6,754 bases of DNA, taken from positions 1 through 6,754 of the forward strand of contig CAYPUE010000041.1 in the NCBI GenBank assembly GCA_964414015.1, given 5' to 3'. This document shows, in pieces, positions 1 to 5,920 of this stretch. The notes below the pieces were generated by a model that had not been told where the DNA came from, made no database searches, and saw only the letters and a list, made by a program, of their open reading frames with translations. Position 1 is the first letter of the stretch; each line of letters begins with the position of its first letter. The stretch comes from JAUSEW01 sp964414015 (GTDB taxonomy: Bacteria; Patescibacteriota; Microgenomatia; Levybacterales; UBA12049). The translations under genes and the position numbers were made by a program.

Positions 1-32
1 CAAAAATTCTCCAAATAATTCTTTTTGTTTAA

Positions 33-506
33 CTAAATTAGTTTAATTTCTATCCGCTTATCGATATATTTACCGTTAATCTTCGCACTGGTATTAATCC
101 ATATTTTTTCAGGAACTGCCTTATAAACTCTTCTTGGCATTTCGTCTTGGAATTGAAATGTTTTATGATGTCCTAGCTTATTAATTCTTCCATCAAGATA
201 TTTAAGAGCATTTTCTATTTCTTTTTCATTATTAAGCTCCTGTGCTTTCGCCTTAACATATACGCCTTCTCCTGTACCCTCTGGAACAGCTGAATCATAA
301 ATAACAATAAATATCTTGTTGTTTTCTTTTATATTTTTTGAATGTTGATTTTCTTTCCACGAAACCCAATAGAAATTATAATTTTCATCAAACGCTGAAT
401 ACAAAGGAGAATTCCAAGGCTGACCATTCCTATCTGAAGTAGCAATAGTTATATAGAGAATTTTAGAAATAATTTCCTTTGCTCTTTTTGCAAGTTCTTC
501 GCCCAT
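33..506 (-). CDS. Pyridoxamine 5'-phosphate oxidase-like (PNPOx) flavin-binding split-barrel protein
   Basis: A 157-aa protein that reads as a small cytosolic split-barrel flavoprotein. An N-terminal helix (about residues 1-15) is followed by strand ILYITIATS (16-24) and the motif NGQPWNSPLYSAFD (27-40). Next come a strand rich in aromatics (NFYWVSW) and HSKNIKENNKIFIVIYDS (55-72), which is the typical HxxNI-x-N-x-x-V layout of PNPOx-like domains. Family members bind FMN, F420 or heme; the substrate cannot be read from sequence, and membership does not imply vitamin B6 synthesis. A TTG three codons upstream (513-515) would give 160 aa. I prefer the ATG at 506 because the TTG lies inside a palindrome next to the predicted transcription start. 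Neither start has a convincing Shine-Dalgarno. The gene is divergent from yqeY. The fold call is fairly secure; the function is unknown. Confidence 0.82.
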   Translation of the reverse strand: MGEELAKRAKEIISKILYITIATSDRNGQPWNSPLYSAFDENYNFYWVSWKENQHSKNIKENNKIFIVIYDSAVPEGTGEGVYVKAKAQELNNEKEIENALKYLDGRINKLGHHKTFQFQDEMPRRVYKAVPEKIWINTSAKINGKYIDKRIEIKLI

Positions 507-510
507 AAGC

Positions 511-528
511 TTCAAGGTTAATCTTGAA
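511..528. promoter_or_regulatory. Operator-like palindrome at the PNPOx-like gene start
   Basis: TTCAAG and CTTGAA form perfect 6-bp arms around a 6-bp centre, GTTAAT, whose middle TTAA is also symmetric. Only one pair in 18 bp is mismatched. It lies just downstream of the -10 box of the minus-strand gene and covers its predicted transcription start (about 526), where a bound dimeric repressor would block initiation. It could instead form a small hairpin in the leader. That it is an operator is inference. Confidence 0.4.
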
Positions 529-532
529 TTTA

Positions 533-541
533 ATTATACCA
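533..541 (-). promoter_or_regulatory. Extended -10 promoter for the PNPOx-like gene
   Basis: On the minus strand this reads TGG-TATAAT, a consensus -10 (533-538) with the TG extension. No good -35 hexamer lies 16-18 bp upstream, as expected for extended -10 promoters. The start would be near 526, leaving about 20 nt before the ATG at 506. Confidence 0.6.
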
Positions 542-567
542 TTTTAAAATCAAAACGCTATTTTAAA

Positions 568-597
568 TTGGACTCTGAGATTCAAAAAGGATATAAT
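568..597 (+). promoter_or_regulatory. Promoter placing yqeY on a leaderless mRNA
   Basis: A consensus TATAAT at 592-597 is preceded, with an 18-bp spacer, by TTGGAC at 568-573, a partial -35 match. Only six bases (CCAAAT) separate the -10 from the ATG at 604. A start seven bases after the -10 therefore falls on the A of the ATG. AAGGA at 587-591 could look like a Shine-Dalgarno, but it lies 12 nt from the ATG and upstream of the predicted transcript. Confidence 0.55.
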
Positions 598-603
598 CCA
601 AAT

Positions 604-1053
604 ATGTTAAAACAGAAATTACAAGAGGAATTAAAGCAATCGATGCTGGCGAAAGACGAATTGAAAACATCAGTTTTGAGAATGGTGCTTTCGGCAATTA
701 ATTATTGCGAAATACAAAAAGGCGGAGCCGGATATGAAGCAACAGATGAAGATGTTTTGGCTGTAATTCAAAAAGAAGCGAAACAAAGAAAGGATTCTAT
801 TGGGCAATTTAAAAACGCAGGACGTCAAGAACTAGTTGATAAAGAAACTAAAGAATTGGAAATTCTGCAAGCTTATTTGCCGCAGCAAATGTCAGATGAG
901 GAAATTAGAAATCTTGTTAAAGAAGCTGTTACTCAAACCGGTGCGAAGACAATTGCTGAAATGGGAAAAGTAATGGGCGCATTAATGCCAAAAGTCAAAG
1001 GCAAAGCCGACGGCTCCTTAGTTAGTAAAATTGTCAGAGAAGAACTAGGATAA
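604..1053 (+). CDS. yqeY: GatB/YqeY domain-containing protein
   Basis: A 149-aa cytosolic helical protein of the YqeY family, which corresponds to the C-terminal tail domain of GatB in the tRNA-dependent amidotransferase GatCAB and is thought to contact tRNA. Family signatures are visible: KEAKQRKDSIGQFKNAGR (57-74), then ELEILQAYLPQQMSDEEI (84-101), and a C-terminal MGKVMGALMPKVKGKADG (120-137). A TTG at 568 would add 12 residues, but the ATG at 604 gives about the usual 148-150 aa, and the TTG overlaps the likely -35. No gatA, gatB or gatC lies nearby, so a role in amidotransfer is inferred from homology only. The last 9 bp overlap the 3' end of secF on the opposite strand. Confidence 0.93.
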   Translation: MLKQKLQEELKQSMLAKDELKTSVLRMVLSAINYCEIQKGGAGYEATDEDVLAVIQKEAKQRKDSIGQFKNAGRQELVDKETKELEILQAYLPQQMSDEEIRNLVKEAVTQTGAKTIAEMGKVMGALMPKVKGKADGSLVSKIVREELG

Positions 1054-1959
1054 CTTTGCATTTTCCGTTTTACTTTTTACACTTATTTCGTGCCAGACGA
1101 CTAATAAAGGCGAAGCGTTAAAAATAGAAGAATAAGTACCGCTGATAATTCCAATTAGAAGTGCTACAACAAACCACCTTATGCTTTCTCCGCCAAAAAG
1201 AAGAAGGGACAATAAAACTAAAATAACAGTAAGAGATGTGTTTAACGACCTATCCAATGTTTGCAAAATTGAGTCATTAACTATTTTCGCAAATGACATA
1301 CCGCCTGTTCTAATCAAATTTTCCCTAATTCTATCAAAGACAACAATAGTATCATGAACAGAAAATCCGATAATAGTAAGAACTGCTGTTACGAATAATG
1401 AGTCTACTTCAATATTAAAAAAGTGTCCTAAGATGGCAAAAATTCCAACGACAATCAAAACATCGTGGATCAAGGCTATAATTGCACAGACGCCAAATTT
1501 AAAACTGCTTGCCGGTTTTGGAACTTTTCTAAAAGCCCACGTTATATACAAAACAATAAGGACGGATGCCAAGATAACTGCTTTAACAGCATTAGCTGTT
1601 GTTTCTGCTCCAATTGTTGGCCCGATTGTTTCAAACGAGTTTTCTTTTACAACATATTTCCTGGATAATTCTTCCATAAATCTACTGTTTTCTTTTTCAT
1701 CTATGGTAGATGTGCGGATAAATACTAAATTATTGGATTTTTCTATTGTCGGTACTTTTACTTTTTGTTCTGTTAAGATTGTTTTTATAATGCTCACTGT
1801 TTCCGCGTTAACCGTCTGATTAAATGATAAAGCAATTCTTGAACCCCCTGTAAAATCTATAGAAAGATTTAATCCAAAAAGAAGGATTGATACAAATCCC
1901 GGTATTACCACCAAAAGAGACAAGGCGAAATATAAATATTTTTTACCTATTATATCCAT
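1045..1959 (-). CDS. secF: Protein translocase subunit SecF
   Basis: A 304-aa inner-membrane protein and partner of SecD in the RND-like motor that uses the ion gradient to pull exported proteins out of the SecYEG channel. It has a first membrane helix at about residues 9-29 and the SecF signature IDFTGGS (34-40). A small extracytoplasmic P domain ends at IGPTIGAE (112-119). Five further helices start near 125, with ALIHDV (162-167) and the hallmark GFSVHDTIVVFDRIREN (198-214). QTLDRSLNTSLT (233-244) follows. Length and order are normal. It starts 20 nt after secD, so it is cotranscribed. The only Shine-Dalgarno-like bases (AGGA) sit one base from the ATG, too close to work well, so translation may depend on ribosomes arriving from secD. 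The stop TAG is within yqeY. Confidence 0.97.
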   Translation of the reverse strand: MDIIGKKYLYFALSLLVVIPGFVSILLFGLNLSIDFTGGSRIALSFNQTVNAETVSIIKTILTEQKVKVPTIEKSNNLVFIRTSTIDEKENSRFMEELSRKYVVKENSFETIGPTIGAETTANAVKAVILASVLIVLYITWAFRKVPKPASSFKFGVCAIIALIHDVLIVVGIFAILGHFFNIEVDSLFVTAVLTIIGFSVHDTIVVFDRIRENLIRTGGMSFAKIVNDSILQTLDRSLNTSLTVILVLLSLLLFGGESIRWFVVALLIGIISGTYSSIFNASPLLVVWHEISVKSKTENAKLS

Positions 1960-1969
1960 ATCCTGAAAA

Positions 1970-1990
1970 TTTCTAATTTCTAATTTCTAA
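1970..1990. repeat. Three tandem copies of TTTCTAA at the secD-secF junction
   Basis: Three exact 7-bp units run head to tail across the last codons and stop of secD and the start of the 20-nt gap before secF. On the coding strand the unit is TTAGAAA, and one copy supplies the secD TAG stop. It may be a slippage-prone tract; no function is evident. Confidence 0.85.
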
Positions 1991-3305
1991 AAACTATTCT
2001 TAAGAACGTTTTTGTAATTACAATTGCGGAAAACATTGATACCAAAACTCCGATTGCCAAAACAAGGGCAAATCCTCTTACCGTTCCTGTACCAAATTGG
2101 TAAAGGATAGCGCTGGTGATAAGAGTTGAGATGTTGGAGTCCCTAATCGAAGTCCAAGCTCTTGAAAAACCAAGCTCTATGGCTATATCCTGCGGTTTTT
2201 TAAGACGGGTTTCTTCTTTTATTCTTTCAAAGATTAATATATTCGCATCAACCGCCATACCGATAGATAAAATAAAACCGGCAACTCCCGATAAAGTTAA
2301 GGTTATTCCATATGGCGTTAGCGCGCTAACTTTAAAAATTGTCAGAACGAACAATGCATAAAGAGCTAATGCAATACTTGACAATATTCCAAGTCTGCCA
2401 TAAGAAACACTCATAAATATTACGATAATAATAAATCCCAAAATCCCGGCAAAAAGACTCATATTTAACGATGCTGTTCCCAATGTCGCATCAACAGTAT
2501 GCTGTTCCAAAGGAACAAGCGGTACGGGCAATGCTCCTGCATTAAGCTGGGTGCTTAAATCTTTTGCCTGCTCAAAAGTAAATCCTCCGGTAATAACAGC
2601 ATTGCCGCTAAGAATTGGAGTATTAACTCTTGGAGCTTCTATAATTCTATCATCCAACACTATCGCAACAACCTTATTTACATTTCTGGTTGTAATATCG
2701 GCAAATTTCTGGCTTCCGGAAGAGGTAAAACTTAACTGCACCTGCGGTTTGCCCGTATTTGAATCAAATGTGACACTTGTTTCCTGAAGATCACGGCCTG
2801 AGAGATCTGTTTTTATCGCATTTTGGCCTAAAGTTTCCAAAATTCCAAGAGGATACGCTGAAGGACTAGCTAGTTTTGAGCTTCCGCTGGCTCCTTCTTC
2901 CCAAAAAGAAAGGCTGGCTGTTGTTCCTATTATTTTCTTTGCCTGATTTATATTAACGCTTGGCAACTCCACTATTATTCTTCCCTCCCCATTCACATTC
3001 GCTGTCTGCACTAACGGTTCTGAAACTCCAAATAAATTAATCCTTTTCTCTATTATTGTTTTCGCAGAATCCAAAGCTTGATTTCTTTGATCTTTGGAAA
3101 TACTAGACATATCTGCCCTATAAGTAATACTTGTTCCTCCCGCAAGATCCAATCCTTTTCGAAAATCCAAACCCCTACTTATAGGCAAAAACTTAAAGAG
3201 AGAATTGAATTTGTTTACTTTGGGGAAATTAATTAAGACTGAAAAAATTGTTAAAATTATAATTAGCCAAAGAAGCACGCGTGGTTTTTTTCTCATAGGG
3301 GTCAT
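1980..3305 (-). CDS. secD: Protein translocase subunit SecD
   Basis: A 441-aa inner-membrane protein, the larger half of the SecDF export motor. An N-terminal membrane helix (about 10-26) is followed by the family motif GLDLAGGT (51-58). A large extracytoplasmic P1 domain runs to about residue 275, with the typical ITGGFTFEQAKDLSTQLNAG segment at 238-257. A cluster of five helices from about 281 contains GMAVDANILIFERIKEE (349-365). Asp353 matches the conserved intramembrane acid tied to ion coupling. The end has GTVRGFALVLAIGVLVSMF (407-425). The ATG overlaps the TGA of the upstream HTH-nucleotidyltransferase gene (ATGA, 3302-3305). GAGGAAAG (3315-3322), 9 nt upstream, is a fair Shine-Dalgarno and supports this start over the ATG three codons later. 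The protein is complete and normal; no truncation seen. Confidence 0.97.
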   Translation of the reverse strand: MTPMRKKPRVLLWLIIILTIFSVLINFPKVNKFNSLFKFLPISRGLDFRKGLDLAGGTSITYRADMSSISKDQRNQALDSAKTIIEKRINLFGVSEPLVQTANVNGEGRIIVELPSVNINQAKKIIGTTASLSFWEEGASGSSKLASPSAYPLGILETLGQNAIKTDLSGRDLQETSVTFDSNTGKPQVQLSFTSSGSQKFADITTRNVNKVVAIVLDDRIIEAPRVNTPILSGNAVITGGFTFEQAKDLSTQLNAGALPVPLVPLEQHTVDATLGTASLNMSLFAGILGFIIIVIFMSVSYGRLGILSSIALALYALFVLTIFKVSALTPYGITLTLSGVAGFILSIGMAVDANILIFERIKEETRLKKPQDIAIELGFSRAWTSIRDSNISTLITSAILYQFGTGTVRGFALVLAIGVLVSMFSAIVITKTFLRIVFRN

Positions 3306-3877
3306 GCGAGCATACTTTCCTCATCGCCTAGAAGCATTACTCTGGAACCTGCAAGAATTGATAAGATAAAAGGATCTCTTTTTTTCTTTCTAAAAGCGAA
3401 TTCTTCTTCTGACATAACAGTATAATTTATTTCCGTATTTAATCTTTTTTCCTCGTCTCTTACAAGCAAAGCCAGTTCCGGCAAAACTACTGTTCCGACA
3501 ATTAAAAGATCTACGTCCTCCGGTTCTTTTTTAATTCTTCTGGCGAACTTCCCCGAAAGCATAGCATATTTTATTTTTCCTATTTTTACCCGATTTTTTA
3601 ATATTTCGTTTCCAAGTCCAACTGTTTTTACGCCAATCTTAAGTAAATCGTAATAAAATGGGTAATTTTTCGATAAGGAGTAGTAAATTCTATTTGCTCT
3701 TGGTTCTTTTACTAGAATACTTTGCTTTTCTAGAAATGCCAGTTCTCGTCTTACCGCATTTATTTCATCTTTTGTTCTTCTTACTAATTCTCTTACGTGG
3801 TACATCTCAAAGGGAGATGCCAAAAAAACATTCAGCAACTTCGTTCTTGATTTTGATGTTATTAAATCAGATAACAT
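3302..3877 (-). CDS. Winged-helix regulator fused to an MNT-type nucleotidyltransferase domain
   Basis: A 191-aa cytosolic two-domain protein. Residues about 5-68 resemble an ArsR-like winged helix: MYHVRELVRRTKDEINAVRR fits the helix-turn-helix, and the wing ends at RIYYSLSK. Residues about 100-160 resemble a small nucleotidyltransferase: LSGKFARR (107-114) stands where the G-S loop is expected, and EDVDLLIVG (120-128) supplies the DxD metal-binding pair (Asp121, Asp123). The segment TEINYTVMSEEEF (148-160) is typical of the MNT group. The usual serine of the G-S motif is Lys110, so catalytic activity is uncertain. The ATG at 3877 has AGAGGG (3885-3890) 7 nt upstream. It is first in an operon with secD (4-nt overlap) and secF. 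Such fusions may be autoregulators or derived from HEPN/MNT toxin-antitoxin parts, but no HEPN gene is adjacent. The domain call is good; the role is unknown. Confidence 0.83.
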   Translation of the reverse strand: MLSDLITSKSRTKLLNVFLASPFEMYHVRELVRRTKDEINAVRRELAFLEKQSILVKEPRANRIYYSLSKNYPFYYDLLKIGVKTVGLGNEILKNRVKIGKIKYAMLSGKFARRIKKEPEDVDLLIVGTVVLPELALLVRDEEKRLNTEINYTVMSEEEFAFRKKKRDPFILSILAGSRVMLLGDEESMLA

Positions 3878-3898
3878 AATCCTGCCCTCTAAGTCGTT

Positions 3899-3927
3899 AT
3901 TCTAGCAACACTGTACAAGTTATGCAA
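3899..3927 (-). promoter_or_regulatory. Promoter of the HTH-NTase/secD/secF operon
   Basis: On the minus strand TTGCAT (3922-3927), a 17-bp spacer and TAGAAT (3899-3904) form a good sigma-70-type promoter with a TG extension just before the -10. Transcription should start near 3892, giving a leader of about 15 nt that contains the AGAGGG Shine-Dalgarno of the HTH gene. It fills most of the 53-bp gap after the DUF3048 gene, so secDF need not depend on read-through. Confidence 0.68.
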
Positions 3928-3930
3928 ATA

Positions 3931-5103
3931 CTATTTTACGCTTACTATTCCATCCGTAGGCAGAATTTCGAACCAAATAAGTCCTCTATTAAATTTTAGA
4001 GGGTTGCCATTGCTGTCAAAAATAAGAGTTCTGGAGGTTCTGGTATTTTTGCTCCACGTGCCTTTAATTTCAATCCCGTCTTTAAAAATTATTGCCTTAC
4101 CTGTCCCCTTAGTTTTGTATAAGAGATGAACGTTGTTTTCATACCCGTCATTTGCAGAAGATTGGTTCATCAGTAACACGACAACATTTTTGGCGCTTAA
4201 TTGCTTATTATTATCAATATCTATATGAGCAGCTTTCCCGTTATTTCTTTTGTAGGTATTGGTTAACTTATCATAGTTCCAGTCAACAAAATAGTCGGAA
4301 TATGATGACCAGAATTCAAGATGAATTGTTTGCGCAGTTGGCTTAACAGAAATCGCATCATCAGTAAAACTGTACGGGACAAAATTCTTGTCCCAAGATA
4401 TTCCTTCTTTATCAACATTGGTTAATCCGCGTGAAGTTTTTGCAAATGTCCACAATTTCTCTGTTGCTGAATACATGGTATGTTCGGTCGCGGTCTCATG
4501 TCCCAAACGATTATAATCTCGCCAGAATACGGGAAAACCTATGGAGAATTGATTTAAGTCATTGCTTCCTGTCCATCCATATTGTGTGATTTGCGATAAA
4601 GCATCCGCTGGTCCTGGTGTGTTAGCTCCCCCTACATGAGCGTATAACGGATTACTACCGTATTCTGATATGAAATCCAGAAAATAAGTTCTGGCAGAAC
4701 GAATTGGTCCTACCTGTCCTGCATCCTGGCAATAAAATACTGCCAGAAATCTAGTAATACTTCCTTCTGCTACTGCTTCATAAATAACATCTGCTGATGA
4801 AAGACCTGATTGAGGACGGGCATTTTGATGATTTTCTATCATTACACCAAGCGGCCTATGCTTTCCCCACCAATCTCTTTGCGCTGTTGAATACAATGTT
4901 CCATTTAAAGGACATGCTTCGGTTTTGGGAAGACTTTGATTAAAAACCTTTTTACCGTCAATTGTCTGCGTTGGGGCAGTTAAAGGGACTGTAGTGGTTT
5001 TCTGCGTTTGAGCTTTGGTGGAAAACAGAAAATAAGAAACACCTGTAAAAAGTATGTAAACAAAAACCGTTGATACAATACTTACTATTGCCTTCTTGTT
5101 CAT
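3931..5103 (-). CDS. Membrane-anchored DUF3048 (YerB-like) protein
   Basis: A 390-aa protein with a short basic N-terminus (MNKK) and one hydrophobic helix at about 5-27. A Thr/Pro/Gln-rich linker (31-48) leads to a large domain predicted to lie outside the cytoplasmic membrane. There is no lipobox cysteine after the helix, so it looks like an uncleaved signal anchor, unlike the lipoprotein YerB of Bacillus. DUF3048 hallmarks are clear: RPLGVMIENHQNARPQSG (83-100), YEAVAEGSITRFLAVF (108-123), GPIRSARTYFLDF (132-144) and HVGGA (156-160). The C-terminal DUF3048_C part runs from about 265, with KGTWSKNTRTSRTL (347-360) and an IWFEILP ending. Cys64 and Cys125 could pair. The biochemical role of the family is not known to me. 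The gene begins 4 nt after the DUF4446 gene with no Shine-Dalgarno, so translation is probably coupled. Confidence 0.9.
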   Translation of the reverse strand: MNKKAIVSIVSTVFVYILFTGVSYFLFSTKAQTQKTTTVPLTAPTQTIDGKKVFNQSLPKTEACPLNGTLYSTAQRDWWGKHRPLGVMIENHQNARPQSGLSSADVIYEAVAEGSITRFLAVFYCQDAGQVGPIRSARTYFLDFISEYGSNPLYAHVGGANTPGPADALSQITQYGWTGSNDLNQFSIGFPVFWRDYNRLGHETATEHTMYSATEKLWTFAKTSRGLTNVDKEGISWDKNFVPYSFTDDAISVKPTAQTIHLEFWSSYSDYFVDWNYDKLTNTYKRNNGKAAHIDIDNNKQLSAKNVVVLLMNQSSANDGYENNVHLLYKTKGTGKAIIFKDGIEIKGTWSKNTRTSRTLIFDSNGNPLKFNRGLIWFEILPTDGIVSVK

Positions 5104-5107
5104 AATA

Positions 5108-5569
5108 TTATTTCTTGCTTGCCTCTTTTATGGCTTTCTTTTCTTCTTCGGATAATTCGTACTCCAAAGCTTTACCCTTAACTATCCGTTTAGCATACCA
5201 TCTTGTTCCGGAACGAGAATATAATCCCGAAATTACTACTCCCGTATCGCTTCCGTCAATTAGAGAAAGTGCAAAACTTTGATTTCCTCCTGTATCTTTG
5301 AAGGGATTAAAACGGACAAGTCCGACTTTTTGGATATGCAAACGTCCGTCCTTTTCTATAGTATCACACCAGGATTTTAAATAGTCAATATCTTTTCGTG
5401 AAACATCAACTTGCCTTAAGATATTTTCTAAAACAATCTTCAAACTCTTTTCTGTTATTCCTTTCGTCAATTTATTATAATGAGACGATAACTGCCACAT
5501 CAAAATCGAAAGAACTACAATGCAAAGAAAAAGAAAAGCAAAAACCGGAAGTATAAAATCGTTGGGCAT
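5108..5569 (-). CDS. DUF4446 family single-pass membrane protein
   Basis: A 153-aa protein with one N-terminal membrane helix (about 5-26) and a charged helical stretch likely to be coiled coil (about 30-75). A conserved DUF4446 core follows: HIQKVGLVRFNPFKDTGG (78-95), then QSFALSLID (97-105) and YSRSGTRWYAK (117-127). The tail ELSEEEKKAIKEASKK is typical for the family, which is found in Gram-positives and CPR and has no established function. The start ATG at 5569 lies six bases from a strong -10 with no Shine-Dalgarno in reach, so the message is predicted to be leaderless. It is the first gene of a two-gene operon with the DUF3048 protein, which suggests a shared cell-surface role (inference). 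Confidence 0.88.
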   Translation of the reverse strand: MPNDFILPVFAFLFLCIVVLSILMWQLSSHYNKLTKGITEKSLKIVLENILRQVDVSRKDIDYLKSWCDTIEKDGRLHIQKVGLVRFNPFKDTGGNQSFALSLIDGSDTGVVISGLYSRSGTRWYAKRIVKGKALEYELSEEEKKAIKEASKK

Positions 5570-5575
5570 AGAATT

Positions 5576-5604
5576 ATATTAGCCTCTTGACAGCTTCGTG
5601 TCAA
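5576..5604 (-). promoter_or_regulatory. Consensus promoter for the DUF4446-DUF3048 operon, leaderless
   Basis: The minus strand carries a perfect TTGACA (5599-5604), a 17-bp spacer and TAATAT (5576-5581). Six bases (AATTCT) then separate the -10 from the ATG at 5569, so the expected start is the A of the start codon. A TATAAT overlapping three bases further downstream would need a 20-bp spacer and is less likely. It overlaps the plus-strand promoter described next. Confidence 0.72.
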
Positions 5605-5615
5605 TAGTGTAATCT
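5587..5615 (+). promoter_or_regulatory. Divergent promoter for the small membrane protein/DUF5679 operon
   Basis: TTGACA (5587-5592), a 17-bp spacer and TAATCT (5610-5615), with a start expected near 5622 and only about 5 nt before the ATG at 5627. The -10 keeps the key TA...T positions but is weaker than the opposite one. Its -35 lies inside the spacer of the minus-strand promoter, and the reverse also holds. Confidence 0.5.
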
Positions 5616-5626
5616 TTGCCTATTGC

Positions 5627-5899
5627 ATGGCTAAGCATAGAAAAACTCTCAAACAAAAATTAGCAGCAGAAACTCATCATAAGACTTACAGTTTCAAAAG
5701 TCAAAATATTATTTTACCTAACGCTTTAGTAAACAAAACAGAAACCGTTCTTCCTGTTAATTCAAGCAATCTTTATCCTTTTTTAATTTCAGATTTTAAG
5801 AAAACTTGCATTTTAACTCTTTCAATAGTTACTTTCCAAATTGTTCTTTTTTTTCTCTTGAAACATCACGTAATTGTGTTTCCCGGAATAAATTATTAG
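5627..5899 (+). CDS. Small basic single-helix membrane protein, hypothetical
   Basis: A 90-aa protein. The N-terminus is strongly basic (MAKHRKTLKQKLAAETHHK), followed by a polar linker (about 25-50) and the phrase YPFLISDFKKT (50-60). One hydrophobic helix (about 61-83) runs to a short C-terminal tail. Small proteins of this plan, with a lysine/arginine-rich start and a late single membrane helix, recur in Microgenomates genomes as far as I recall; no function is known to me. The positive N-terminus suggests an N-in orientation with the basic part facing nucleic acid or phospholipid (inference). No Shine-Dalgarno precedes the ATG, and the transcript is predicted to begin a few bases upstream. 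The DUF5679 gene follows after 21 nt, so the two form an operon. Confidence 0.75.
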   Translation: MAKHRKTLKQKLAAETHHKTYSFKSQNIILPNALVNKTETVLPVNSSNLYPFLISDFKKTCILTLSIVTFQIVLFFLLKHHVIVFPGINY

Positions 5900-5904
5900 C
5901 GAAG

Positions 5905-5911
5905 GGAGGTG
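5905..5911 (+). promoter_or_regulatory. Near-perfect Shine-Dalgarno of the DUF5679 gene
   Basis: GGAGGTG, within AAGGGAGGTGA, sits 9 nt before the ATG at 5921. It is by far the strongest ribosome-binding site in the window and selects this ATG over the one three codons later. It suits an internal operon gene that cannot use leaderless initiation. Confidence 0.88.
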
Positions 5912-5920
5912 AAATATAAT

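Noticed and set aside
1..32. Possible further gene left of the PNPOx-like gene
   Set aside because: Only 32 AT-rich bases are available. GGAG is present on the minus strand but no start codon can be assigned; nothing can be supported.
513..515. TTG as start codon of the PNPOx-like gene
   Set aside because: It is inside the palindrome only about 11 nt from the predicted transcription start, with no Shine-Dalgarno, and an ATG follows three codons later.
1005..1015. AGCCGACGGCT palindrome as a terminator for secF
   Set aside because: At most 4 bp can pair around a 3-nt loop, and the T-rich stretch after it on the minus strand is interrupted; it is well explained as yqeY coding sequence.
1433..1819. 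128-codon plus-strand open frame antisense to secF
   Set aside because: It lies wholly inside a clear secF and is low-complexity hydrophobic/Ser-Thr, as expected from the complement of membrane-helix codons; no ribosome-binding site.
3878..3930. Terminator for the DUF4446-DUF3048 operon
   Set aside because: No stem with a U tract is present in the 53-bp gap, which is accounted for by the secDF operon promoter; read-through into that operon is possible.
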